Shown here in pieces: positions 54,941 through 62,795 of a stretch of DNA of 64,000 nt. The stretch is taken from contig NZ_CP041637.1 in NCBI RefSeq assembly GCF_007197735.1, positions 434,001 to 498,000 on the forward strand, read 5' to 3'. The position numbers and the translations under genes are program-made. The DNA is from Formosa sediminum (GTDB lineage Bacteria; Bacteroidota; Bacteroidia; Flavobacteriales; Flavobacteriaceae). The notes beneath the pieces are model-generated. The model worked only from the letters and a program-made list of their open reading frames with translations, was not told the origin of the DNA and searched no databases. Position 1 is the first letter of the stretch; the number at the start of each line of letters is the position of its first letter.

Positions 54941-56005
54941 TTATAATATTTTTTCTAATAACTGAATGTAAATCGCAACACCTTCTTCAATTTCATTTAA
55001 ATAAATAAATTCGTCTGCAGAATGTGATCGTGTACTATCTCCTGGCCCTAATTTTAAAGACGAACAACTTAAAACAGATTGATCTGATAATGTTGGCGAA
55101 CCGTAGGTGCTACGACCTATTTCGATACCTGCTTTTACCAATTCGTGATCCTTAGGAATAGATGATGAATTTAAGCGTAAACTACGTGCTTTAATCTCTG
55201 TACAAGGCGCTTCTCTTACCAAAATATCGTTAATCTCTGCATTGGTATATTTATCGTTTACACGTACATCTATAACCAATTCTACTTCGGCAGGAATGGC
55301 ATTATGTTGTTTTCCAGCAGAAATCTGAGAGACCGTCATTTTTACATCGCCTAAAGTTTCTGAAGGCCTATCGAATTTATAATTTTTAAACCAATTTAAC
55401 ACCTCTATTGTATTGTAAATAGCGTTATCATCGTTAGGGTGAGCGGCATGACTAGGAGTTCCTTTTACTTTAGCATCAAAAACCACTAAGCCTTTTTCGG
55501 CTACAGCCAAATTCATTAATGTAGGTTCTCCAACTATAGCTACATCTACTTTTGGAATTATAGATAACATACTATTTAAACCATTTGGTCCGCTGCTTTC
55601 TTCTTCGGCAGAAGCCACAATAACCAAATTATATTTTAAGTTTGGCTTATCGTAAAAATAGGTAAATGTTGCAATTAAAGACACCAAGCAACCTCCAGCA
55701 TCATTACTTCCTAAACCATATAATTTGCCATCTTCTACTATAGCTTTAAACGGGTCTTTAGTGTATCCGTTATTGGGTTTAACCGTATCGTGATGCGAGT
55801 TTAAAAGCAGTGTAGGTTTTCCTTCTGTAAAATCTTTATTGGTAGCCCAAACATTATTTTTGGTGCGCGTATACGGAATGTTTTTTTCTTTAAACCAAGC
55901 TTCTATAAGCTCTGCTGTTTTATCTTCTTCTGAAGAAAAAGACTGCGTTTCAATTAAACGCTTTAATAAAGCAATGGCCTCCTCTGTTAATTGTTGCGTT
56001 GTCAT
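54941..56005 (-). CDS. argE: M20 deacylase, N-acylcitrulline/ornithine deacetylase (ArgE-like)
   Basis: A 354-residue zinc peptidase-family enzyme. Metal ligands are seen in LNSHHDTVKPN, GSNDAGGCLVSL, SAEEESSGPNG and RSHSADEFI. In this operon ornithine is carbamoylated while still acylated, so the expected substrate is N-acetyl- or N-succinyl-citrulline rather than N-acetylornithine. The ATG shares one base with the argB stop codon. Confidence 0.9.
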   Translation of the reverse strand: MTTQQLTEEAIALLKRLIETQSFSSEEDKTAELIEAWFKEKNIPYTRTKNNVWATNKDFTEGKPTLLLNSHHDTVKPNNGYTKDPFKAIVEDGKLYGLGSNDAGGCLVSLIATFTYFYDKPNLKYNLVIVASAEEESSGPNGLNSMLSIIPKVDVAIVGEPTLMNLAVAEKGLVVFDAKVKGTPSHAAHPNDDNAIYNTIEVLNWFKNYKFDRPSETLGDVKMTVSQISAGKQHNAIPAEVELVIDVRVNDKYTNAEINDILVREAPCTEIKARSLRLNSSSIPKDHELVKAGIEIGRSTYGSPTLSDQSVLSCSSLKLGPGDSTRSHSADEFIYLNEIEEGVAIYIQLLEKIL

Positions 56006-56781
56006 TAGGCTTGTATGGTTGTGTGTTTTGTATTCTGATTAAATAGCATGTCAGGTTTTCCTAAGCACACTTTACTCACTCGATTAGAAATGGCATAAAA
56101 ACAATTATCTAACTTAGGTAGCATCCCGTCTGTTATAATACCATCTGCTTTTAACGTCTCATAATTTTTTGTGTTAATATCTTCAATTACCGAATTTGCA
56201 TCATTTACATCTAACAATACACCATCTTTTTCAAAACAATAATACAACTCTACTTGATACAAATCTGCAAAAGCAATAGCCAATTCAGAAGTTACAGTAT
56301 CTGCATTGGTATTTAATAATTGTCCGTTTCCGTCATGTGTAATGGCACAAAACACGGGCGTAATATCGTTTTCTAGGAGTACTTTTGGCACTTTGGTGTT
56401 GACGTGTTTTACATCGCCTACAAATCCGTAATCTATAGTTTTTACCGGGCGTTTTTCAGAAACTATTGCATTTCCATCAGCTCCCGTAAACCCGACACTA
56501 TTACACCTATTCGCTTGTAATTGTGCAATAATGTTTTTATTGATTTTTCCGCCGTACACCATGGTAATAATATCTAAAGTATCGCCATCTGTAATGCGTC
56601 TTCCATCTACCATTTGCACTTCAATATTCATGGATTTCGCCATTTTAGTCGCTAATTTCCCACCGCCATGAACTAATATTTTAGGACCTTTAAGTGTAGC
56701 AAAACCTTTTAAGAATTCAGCTAAGGCAGCATCGTCATCAATAATATTACCACCTATTTTTACCACTTTTAATGTTTCCAT
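56005..56781 (-). CDS. argB: N-acylglutamate kinase
   Basis: A 258-residue amino-acid kinase phosphorylating N-acetyl(or succinyl)glutamate. VVKIGGNIIDDDAALAEFLK, KILVHGGGKLATKM and ITDGMLPKLDNCFYAI are the family landmarks. The start chosen is ATG 56781, just after the carbamoyltransferase stop; a TTG five codons upstream is less likely. An arginine-sensing N-terminal extension is absent. It overlaps argE by one base. Confidence 0.94.
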   Translation of the reverse strand: METLKVVKIGGNIIDDDAALAEFLKGFATLKGPKILVHGGGKLATKMAKSMNIEVQMVDGRRITDGDTLDIITMVYGGKINKNIIAQLQANRCNSVGFTGADGNAIVSEKRPVKTIDYGFVGDVKHVNTKVPKVLLENDITPVFCAITHDGNGQLLNTNADTVTSELAIAFADLYQVELYYCFEKDGVLLDVNDANSVIEDINTKNYETLKADGIITDGMLPKLDNCFYAISNRVSKVCLGKPDMLFNQNTKHTTIQA

Positions 56782-56782
56782 A

Positions 56783-57718
56783 TTATAGGTTTTCAAGTAT
56801 TTCTTTCATTACTATTTGTGCAGCGAATGTTCTATTATTAGCTTCTTGCATCACAACAGACTGGTCGCTATCTAAAACAGCATCCTCAACCACAACATTA
56901 CGTCTTACCGGTAAACAGTGCATAAATTTAGCATGACCTAATTTTTCTTTAGTCACCATCCAATTTCTGTCTCTATTTAAAATCTGACCGTAATCTGTAA
57001 AACTACTCCAGTTCTTTGCATACACAAAATCGGCATCTTTAAGTGCCTCATCTTGGTTATAAACTATTGGCGTATCTTTTGTGATTTTAGGGTCAAGTTC
57101 ATAGCCTTCGGGATGTGTAATGGTTAAATCGACCTCCATTTTTTGCATCATTTCTACAAACGAATTGGGTACTGCTTGCGGCAATGCCTTGGGGTGTGGC
57201 GCCCATGTCATTACAACTTTTGGTCGAGCTTTTTCCGATAATTCTGAAATGGTAATCGCATCTGCCAAGGCTTGTAAGGGATGTGCCGTTGCACTTTCCA
57301 TATTTACTATAGGCACAGTGGCATACTTTTCAAAACTTTTAATAACCAGCTCTGCATAATCTTTTTCTTTATCTACTAAAGTTGGGAAAGCACGCACCGC
57401 AATAATATCTGCATATTGCGAAATAACCGCTGCTGCTTCCTTGACATGCTCGGAAGTACTAGCATCCATGACCGTTCCATCTTCAAACTCTAAATTCCAC
57501 GCATCATTTACATTTAAACTCATCACCTCCATTCCTAGGTTTTTAGCAGCCTTTTCTGTGCTTAACCGCGTCCGTAAACTCGAGTTAAAAAACAACATCA
57601 CTAAGGTTTTATTTTTACCTAATTGCTGATGCTCAAAAGGATTCATCTTTAAAAGAATGGCTTCTTTTATAGTTTCTGAAAGGTTCGATATATCTGAAAT
57701 TTGCGTGTATTTTTTCAT
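56783..57718 (-). CDS. N-acylornithine carbamoyltransferase
   Basis: A 311-residue transcarbamylase of the AOTCase/SOTCase type rather than ordinary ArgF. It has FNSSLRTRLSTEKAAKNLGM for carbamoyl phosphate, MTWAPHPKALPQAVPNSF, and FMHCLPVRRNVVVEDAV with Arg-Arg-Asn. The specificity loop reads DASTSEHVKEAAAV; Ser89 appears to sit where B. fragilis SOTCase has Pro and Xanthomonas AOTCase has Glu, which would favour N-succinylornithine. It lies one base from argD and abuts argB. Confidence 0.92.
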   Translation of the reverse strand: MKKYTQISDISNLSETIKEAILLKMNPFEHQQLGKNKTLVMLFFNSSLRTRLSTEKAAKNLGMEVMSLNVNDAWNLEFEDGTVMDASTSEHVKEAAAVISQYADIIAVRAFPTLVDKEKDYAELVIKSFEKYATVPIVNMESATAHPLQALADAITISELSEKARPKVVMTWAPHPKALPQAVPNSFVEMMQKMEVDLTITHPEGYELDPKITKDTPIVYNQDEALKDADFVYAKNWSSFTDYGQILNRDRNWMVTKEKLGHAKFMHCLPVRRNVVVEDAVLDSDQSVVMQEANNRTFAAQIVMKEILENL

Positions 57719-57719
57719 G

Positions 57720-58847
57720 CTATGTTAATTCTGATTTTAAGGCTTCAAAAAAGACATCTAAGTGTTCTTTTTGAATTGTTAATGGCGGAAGTATTCTTAA
57801 TAAGTTAGGTTTTTTAGCACTTCCTGTGAAAATGTGATGGTCGAAAATAAGTTTTTTTCTAAGGTCGGAAATCGGAAAATCGAATTCTAATCCTAACATT
57901 AAACCACGACCTTTAATTGATTTTAATTGTGGTAATGCGTTCGCTTTTTCAATAAAATATGCTGAAATTGCTTTAGTGTGCGCTAGTAAATCTTCTGCTT
58001 TAAGTACATCTAAAACAGCAATTGAAGCTGCACAAGCTAAGTGATTTCCTCCAAAGGTTGTCCCTAACATTCCGAAAGCCCCTTTAATATCAGGATGAAT
58101 TAAAATACCTCCAATAGGAAACCCATTCCCCATACCTTTTGCCATAGAAATAATATCTGGCGTAATATTATGCTTTTGAAATGCGAAGAAATCGCCTGTT
58201 CTACCAAAGCCCGATTGTACCTCATCGGCTATAAAACATGTGTTATACGTTTTACATAATTTTTCAAGACCTTGATAAAATGCGGTTGTGCTTTCGTCTA
58301 AACCACCTACACCTTGAATAAACTCTATAATTACAGCACAAACATCGTTATTTTTTAATGCTTGTTCTACACCTTCTAAATCGCCTAGTTCAAAAAACGC
58401 TACATTTTGTTGGGCGTTTAATGGTGCTACAATTTTAGGATTATCGGTAGCTGCTACTGCAGCAGAAGTTCTTCCGTGGAATCCGTTTTTAAAGGCAATA
58501 ATTTTAGATTTTTCATTATGAAAGGATGCCAGTTTCAAGGCATTCTCATTCGCTTCTGCTCCTGAGTTACATAAAAACAACTGATAGTCTTTACATCCTG
58601 AAAAGTCGGCTAATTCTGCTGCCAATTGTTCTTGCAACGGGTTTTGAATGGCATTACTATAAAATGCAATTTCGTTTAACTGACGCGTTAAACGGTCTAC
58701 ATAGGTTGGGTGCGCATGACCAATTGAAATTACAGCATGGCCACCGTATAAATCTAAATATTCTACATTTTTGTCGTCGTAAACAAAAACGTCTTTCGCT
58801 TTTACAGGGGTAATATCGTAAAGCGGATATACTGGAAACAAACTCAT
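57720..58847 (-). CDS. argD: Acetyl/succinylornithine aminotransferase
   Basis: A 375-residue class III PLP aminotransferase converting N-acylglutamate semialdehyde to N-acylornithine. Motifs are LDLYGGHAVISIGHAHP, FLCNSGAEANENALKLA, IADEVQSGFGRTG and the PLP lysine in DIISMAKGMGNGFPIGG. Ornithine or lysine side activity is possible, as in other ArgD. Its start overlaps proC by four bases. Confidence 0.94.
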   Translation of the reverse strand: MSLFPVYPLYDITPVKAKDVFVYDDKNVEYLDLYGGHAVISIGHAHPTYVDRLTRQLNEIAFYSNAIQNPLQEQLAAELADFSGCKDYQLFLCNSGAEANENALKLASFHNEKSKIIAFKNGFHGRTSAAVAATDNPKIVAPLNAQQNVAFFELGDLEGVEQALKNNDVCAVIIEFIQGVGGLDESTTAFYQGLEKLCKTYNTCFIADEVQSGFGRTGDFFAFQKHNITPDIISMAKGMGNGFPIGGILIHPDIKGAFGMLGTTFGGNHLACAASIAVLDVLKAEDLLAHTKAISAYFIEKANALPQLKSIKGRGLMLGLEFDFPISDLRKKLIFDHHIFTGSAKKPNLLRILPPLTIQKEHLDVFFEALKSELT

Positions 58848-59644
58848 ATTTGTTCTTTTTTAATATTGCTAATTTTATTGTAAGATGCTACCATTCCCTG
58901 AATTAAAGACGAACTCAACCCTTTGTGTTCCATTTCGTTTAATCCTTCAATGGTACAGCCTTTTGGCGTGGTAACCTTATCGATTTCTTCCTCTGGATGA
59001 TTCCCAGTTTGAATAAGTAAACTAGCTGCTCCTTCGCAAGTATGCATCGATAATTCTTGAGCTTCTTCGGCATCGAAACCTAATTGTATTGCCGCTTGAG
59101 TTGTGGCACGAATTAATCGCATCCAAAAGGCAACACCACTGGCACAAACTACTGTTGCGGCTTGCATTTGACTTTCTGGAATAATTAAAGTATGTCCTAA
59201 CCGATTAAATATGGCTTCTGCAATTTTAACACGTTTAGTACCTTGAGTATTACTACAAATACATGTCATAGATTTACCTACAGCAATAGCTGTATTAGGC
59301 ATAGCACGAATTATAAATTGGTTCTCACCAACAATTGCTTCCATTCTAGGAATTAAAAAACCTGTAATGGTAGAAATTAAAACATGTTTCTCTGTTAAAA
59401 ACGGAGTGATTTCTTGCAAAACATTTTCAAAATGTGCAGGTTGCACTGCAAAAATTAAAATATCAGATTTCTGAACAGCTTCAACATTATCACTTGTAAG
59501 AGTTACATTTTTATAACCTTCAAATTCCTGTAACGTTTCAATATTTCTTTTGGTTAAATATAGCGTTGTAAATGCATTATCGATTATTAAACCTTTAGCG
59601 ATAGAATACCCTAAATTTCCAGTTCCAATTATAGCAATTTTCAT
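58844..59644 (-). CDS. proC: Pyrroline-5-carboxylate reductase
   Basis: A 266-residue NAD(P)H reductase making proline from pyrroline-5-carboxylate. IAIIGTGNLGYSIAKGLI is the Rossmann start. IRAMPNTAIAVGKSMT and TTPKGCTIEGLNEMEHKGL are family signatures. Its place inside the arginine operon links proline synthesis to arginine control; proA and proB are not in the window. Confidence 0.94.
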   Translation of the reverse strand: MKIAIIGTGNLGYSIAKGLIIDNAFTTLYLTKRNIETLQEFEGYKNVTLTSDNVEAVQKSDILIFAVQPAHFENVLQEITPFLTEKHVLISTITGFLIPRMEAIVGENQFIIRAMPNTAIAVGKSMTCICSNTQGTKRVKIAEAIFNRLGHTLIIPESQMQAATVVCASGVAFWMRLIRATTQAAIQLGFDAEEAQELSMHTCEGAASLLIQTGNHPEEEIDKVTTPKGCTIEGLNEMEHKGLSSSLIQGMVASYNKISNIKKEQI

Positions 59645-59656
59645 AAGTTAGTTGAT

Positions 59657-60634
59657 TTAGAAATAAGTAGCTTTTAGTTGTATACCTGCTGTCTCTTCAA
59701 ATCCAAACATCAAATTCATGTTTTGGACAGCCTGTCCTGAAGCGCCCTTTAATAAATTATCGATAATACTTGTTACCAATAATTTGTCGTTATGTTTATG
59801 TAAATGAAGGATACATTTATTAGTGTTTACCACTTGTTTTAAATGAATATCTTCATCTGAAACTACTGTAAATTTTGCATCCTTATAAAAAGATTTATAT
59901 AATGTTTTAGCATCTTCTAACGTGCCTTCAAATTTGGTGTAAGCTGTCGCAAAAATGCCGCGTGAAAAATCACCGCGATTTGGCATAAAAATGATTTCTG
60001 AATTAAAATCACTTTGTAATTGCTTTACCGACTGATTGATTTCTCCTAAATGCTGATGCGTAAAAGGCTTGTAGTACGAAAAATTATTATCTCTCCACGT
60101 AAAATGTGTGGTTGCAGATAGTGATGTTCCGGCTCCTGTTGCTCCTGTTACGGCATTTATATGCACATCGTCTTTAAATTTCCCATCTGATGCTAATGGT
60201 AATAAAGCCAACTGAATTGCCGTTGCAAAGCATCCTGGGTTTGCCAAATATTTAGCATTAACAATCGCTTCTTTATTTAGTTCTGGAAGTCCGTAAACGA
60301 ATTCCATACCGTTAAAATTAGCATCGGCTTCTAATCTAAAATCGTTACTTAAATCTATAATCTTAGTCGCATCAGAAAAGCTATTATTTTCTAAAAACGC
60401 TGTAGAATTTCCGTGTCCTAAGCATAAAAATAACACATCTACATCGGCATTAATGGTATCTGTAAATTGTAAATCTGTAGACCCAATTAAATCTTGATGC
60501 ACTTTACTAACAGGATTTCCGGCATTAGACGTACTGTAAATAAAATTGATATTTACCTGTGGATGATACATTAATATTCTAATCAGTTCTCCTGCAGTAT
60601 ATCCTGCGCCTCCTACAATTCCAGCTTGTATCAT
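59657..60634 (-). CDS. argC: N-acyl-gamma-glutamyl-phosphate reductase
   Basis: A 325-residue NADPH-dependent reductase producing N-acylglutamate semialdehyde. GIVGGAGYTAGELIRILMYH starts the protein, the catalytic Cys is in ANPGCFATAIQLALLP, and the His is in THFTWRDNNFSYYKPFTHQ. The ATG overlaps the argG stop by four bases. Confidence 0.95.
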   Translation of the reverse strand: MIQAGIVGGAGYTAGELIRILMYHPQVNINFIYSTSNAGNPVSKVHQDLIGSTDLQFTDTINADVDVLFLCLGHGNSTAFLENNSFSDATKIIDLSNDFRLEADANFNGMEFVYGLPELNKEAIVNAKYLANPGCFATAIQLALLPLASDGKFKDDVHINAVTGATGAGTSLSATTHFTWRDNNFSYYKPFTHQHLGEINQSVKQLQSDFNSEIIFMPNRGDFSRGIFATAYTKFEGTLEDAKTLYKSFYKDAKFTVVSDEDIHLKQVVNTNKCILHLHKHNDKLLVTSIIDNLLKGASGQAVQNMNLMFGFEETAGIQLKATYF

Positions 60635-61812
60635 GACTTTTTATTTACGAGTTGATATATTTTATTCTGGTTTCCAAGTATTTTAATAAATCCTTTAGCA
60701 TCGTCTGCAGTCCACCCTTTATTTTCTTCTCCATAACTAGCAAATGATGAATTCATTAAATCGTGTTTAGACGAAATTCCATCTAAAGAGAAATGATAAG
60801 GCTTCAGCGTAACTACAACATCACCAGAAACATTCTCCTGACTACTTTCTAAAAAGGCCTCCATATCGCGCATTACGGGGTCTAGAAACTGGCCTTCGTG
60901 TAAATGCATCCCGTAAAAACTAGATAGATAATCTTTATGTTGCATTTGCCATTTAGTAAGCGTGTGCTTTTCTAATAAATGGTGTGCTTTTACAGTGATT
61001 AAAGCAGCAGCAGCTTCAAAACCTACACGCCCTTTAATTCCAACAATAGTATCACCAACATGAATATCTCTTCCTATGGCGTACTTTGAAGCAATTTCAT
61101 TTAATGCTTCAATATTTTTTTCTGGTGCAGCTTCGGTTCCGTTAAAAGCAACAAACTCTCCTTTTTTAAAGGTTAATGTTACTTTTTGCTCGTCTGTTTT
61201 TTCTAATTGAGACGGATAAGCTTCGCTAGGTAAAGGTTTTTCTGAAGTTAAAGTCTCTTCTCCACCTACACTAGTGCCCCAAAGCCCTTTGTTTACAGAA
61301 TATTTCGCTTTTGCCCAATTCATATCTATACCATTGGCAACCAAATAATCGATTTCTGTTTGTCTGGCTAATTTCTGATCTCTAATAGGCGTGATAATTT
61401 CAATTTCAGGTGCCAAGATTTGAAAAATCATATCGAAACGCACTTGGTCGTTTCCTGCTCCCGTGCTACCGTGAGCAATATATTTTGCACCAATACTTTT
61501 TGCATATTCAACTATTTCTATAGCCTGAATAATACGTTCTGCACTTACCGATAATGGATAAGTATTATTTTTTAATACATTACCAAATATTAAATATTTT
61601 ACAACTTTGTTATAAAATGTAGCAACTGCATCTATATTTTTATAAGTAGTCACGCCCATTTTATAAGCGTTACTTTCTATATGACTAATCTCTTCTTTAG
61701 TAAAACCGCCGGTATTAACACTTACGGCATGAACATCGTACTCTTTTGATAAACTTACAGCACAATATGATGTATCTAAACCTCCACTGTATGCTATTAC
61801 TAATTTTTTCAT
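60631..61812 (-). CDS. argG: Argininosuccinate synthase
   Basis: A 393-residue PP-loop ligase joining citrulline and aspartate with ATP. The loop is LVIAYSGGLDTSYCAVSL. AHGSTGAGNDQVRFD and NKGLWGTSVGGEETLTSE are also family features, the last of these in a short-branch form common in Bacteroidota. It lies 13 bases after the GNAT gene. Confidence 0.95.
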   Translation of the reverse strand: MKKLVIAYSGGLDTSYCAVSLSKEYDVHAVSVNTGGFTKEEISHIESNAYKMGVTTYKNIDAVATFYNKVVKYLIFGNVLKNNTYPLSVSAERIIQAIEIVEYAKSIGAKYIAHGSTGAGNDQVRFDMIFQILAPEIEIITPIRDQKLARQTEIDYLVANGIDMNWAKAKYSVNKGLWGTSVGGEETLTSEKPLPSEAYPSQLEKTDEQKVTLTFKKGEFVAFNGTEAAPEKNIEALNEIASKYAIGRDIHVGDTIVGIKGRVGFEAAAALITVKAHHLLEKHTLTKWQMQHKDYLSSFYGMHLHEGQFLDPVMRDMEAFLESSQENVSGDVVVTLKPYHFSLDGISSKHDLMNSSFASYGEENKGWTADDAKGFIKILGNQNKIYQLVNKKS

Positions 61813-61825
61813 GTTGATATTTGTG

Positions 61826-62434
61826 TTATTTTTTTAAAAACAAATGTTCCTTAATGCTTTTTAATCGATTAAATACTTTAGACTTAACTGGTTTTTGGTC
61901 TTTTGGAGGCTGCTTATCTGGATCGTACAACATACCTGTACATAAACACATTTTTTGTTCTGTACGTTGTAAAACGTCATAATTCTTACACGTTTGGCAA
62001 CCTTTCCAAAAGGTCTGATCGTCTGTTAATTCTGAAAATGTAACGGGTTTATACCCTAGATCTGAATTCATTTTCATAACAGGCAATCCTGTAGTAATAC
62101 TAAAAACTTTAGCTTTAGGATATTTTGTTATAGAATGATTGAAAATTTTATGTTTAATTTCTTTAGCTAACCCTCTATTTCTAAAATCAGGATGTACAAT
62201 TAAACCTGAGTTTGCTACGAATTTCCCATGTCCCCAAGCTTCAATATAGCAGAAACCCGCAAACTTACCATCCTCTAAAGCGATAACGGCATTTCCATTA
62301 ATTATTCTTTGTATGATATACTCGGGCGTTCTTTTTGCAATCCCTGTACCTCTTACTCTAGCAGAATCTGCTATAGTTTCACAAATAATTTCAGCATAAA
62401 CTGTATGCGACTTGTCTGCAATAACAATTTCCAT
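61826..62434 (-). CDS. GNAT acyltransferase, probable N-acylglutamate synthase
   Basis: A 202-residue GNAT protein at the head of the arginine operon. The acetyl-CoA loop is VHPDFRNRGLAKEIKHKIF. Near the C-terminus a cysteine group (KGCQTCKNYDVLQRTEQKMC, then LC) suggests a metal site and is followed by a Lys-rich tail. No other argA or argJ is present, so it is the likely first enzyme, acylating glutamate with acetyl- or succinyl-CoA. Direct proof from sequence is lacking. Confidence 0.8.
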   Translation of the reverse strand: MEIVIADKSHTVYAEIICETIADSARVRGTGIAKRTPEYIIQRIINGNAVIALEDGKFAGFCYIEAWGHGKFVANSGLIVHPDFRNRGLAKEIKHKIFNHSITKYPKAKVFSITTGLPVMKMNSDLGYKPVTFSELTDDQTFWKGCQTCKNYDVLQRTEQKMCLCTGMLYDPDKQPPKDQKPVKSKVFNRLKSIKEHLFLKK

Positions 62435-62507
62435 TGTTTTGATTTTAAAATTAAAAAGTTAAAAAGTATTGATTTCTAGAAATAGAACTGGACACACCTA
62501 AAAGTTC

Positions 62508-62585
62508 CTAAAATATAAAGCACCCTAACGGGCGGCGCAATACAATAGGGCGTAACATAAAGCGATTATTATTTAAAATAACCAT
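62508..62585 (-). CDS. Arg-rich leader ORF 2 of the arginine operon
   Basis: A 25-codon ORF starting at the ATG at 62585, 74 bases before the GNAT gene. Arg codons are at positions 8, 12, 17 and 18, all CGC; the core reads LRPIVLRRPLG. The core resembles that of leader ORF 1 and its DNA shares the ATTGxATTGCGCCG block. CGCCCTA and TAGGGTG within it can form a 7-bp helix (one wobble) around the paired Arg codons. Likely an arginine sensor of the attenuation type, though translation is not shown. Confidence 0.6.
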   Translation of the reverse strand: MVILNNNRFMLRPIVLRRPLGCFIF

Positions 62586-62667
62586 ATGTTGTGTGTAAAA
62601 TGTATAAAGTGATGTAATCAAAATAAAAAAATAAATACGTGAAATTAGGTGAACAACTCTAGAAGAT

Positions 62668-62742
62668 TTAGTGTGCACTGCGGCGTCGGCGCAATGCAAT
62701 TGCGGGACTAGATGGACGTATTATATTTTTAATAAGAATCAT
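62668..62742 (-). CDS. Arg-rich leader ORF 1 of the arginine operon
   Basis: A 24-codon ORF starting four bases after a consensus -7 box. Residues 9-22 include RPSSPAIALRRRRS: four consecutive Arg codons CGC CGA CGC CGC at positions 18-21 plus one at 9. All are CGN codons that one tRNA-Arg should read. Its position, composition and operon fit a translated leader that senses charged Arg-tRNA. A T-rich stretch follows about 40 bases after the stop, but I see no strong GC-rich hairpin before it. Confidence 0.65.
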   Translation of the reverse strand: MILIKNIIRPSSPAIALRRRRSAH

Positions 62743-62746
62743 AAAC

Positions 62747-62775
62747 CAAATGTACAAATTAATTCAATATATCAA
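62747..62775 (-). promoter_or_regulatory. Promoter of the arginine operon
   Basis: TTG (62773-62775), 18-base spacer and TACATTTG (62747-62754) match the Bacteroidota consensus exactly. The ATG of leader ORF 1 is only four bases past the -7 box, so the transcript may begin at or near that ATG. Together with the two leader ORFs it accounts for the 361-base gap 62435-62795. Confidence 0.7.
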
Positions 62776-62795
62776 TTAACTTTTTATCAATTATT

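Noticed and set aside
62508-62699. 63-codon minus-strand ORF spanning the arginine leader region
   Set aside because: Its first 38 codons run through untranslated-looking, T-rich sequence and overlap leader ORF 1 in another frame. The 25-codon ORF from the internal ATG at 62585 explains the Arg-rich end better.
62435-62795. tRNA or small stable RNA in the 361-base gap before the arginine operon
   Set aside because: No cloverleaf or T-loop signature is visible; the promoter and two short Arg-rich ORFs account for most of it.
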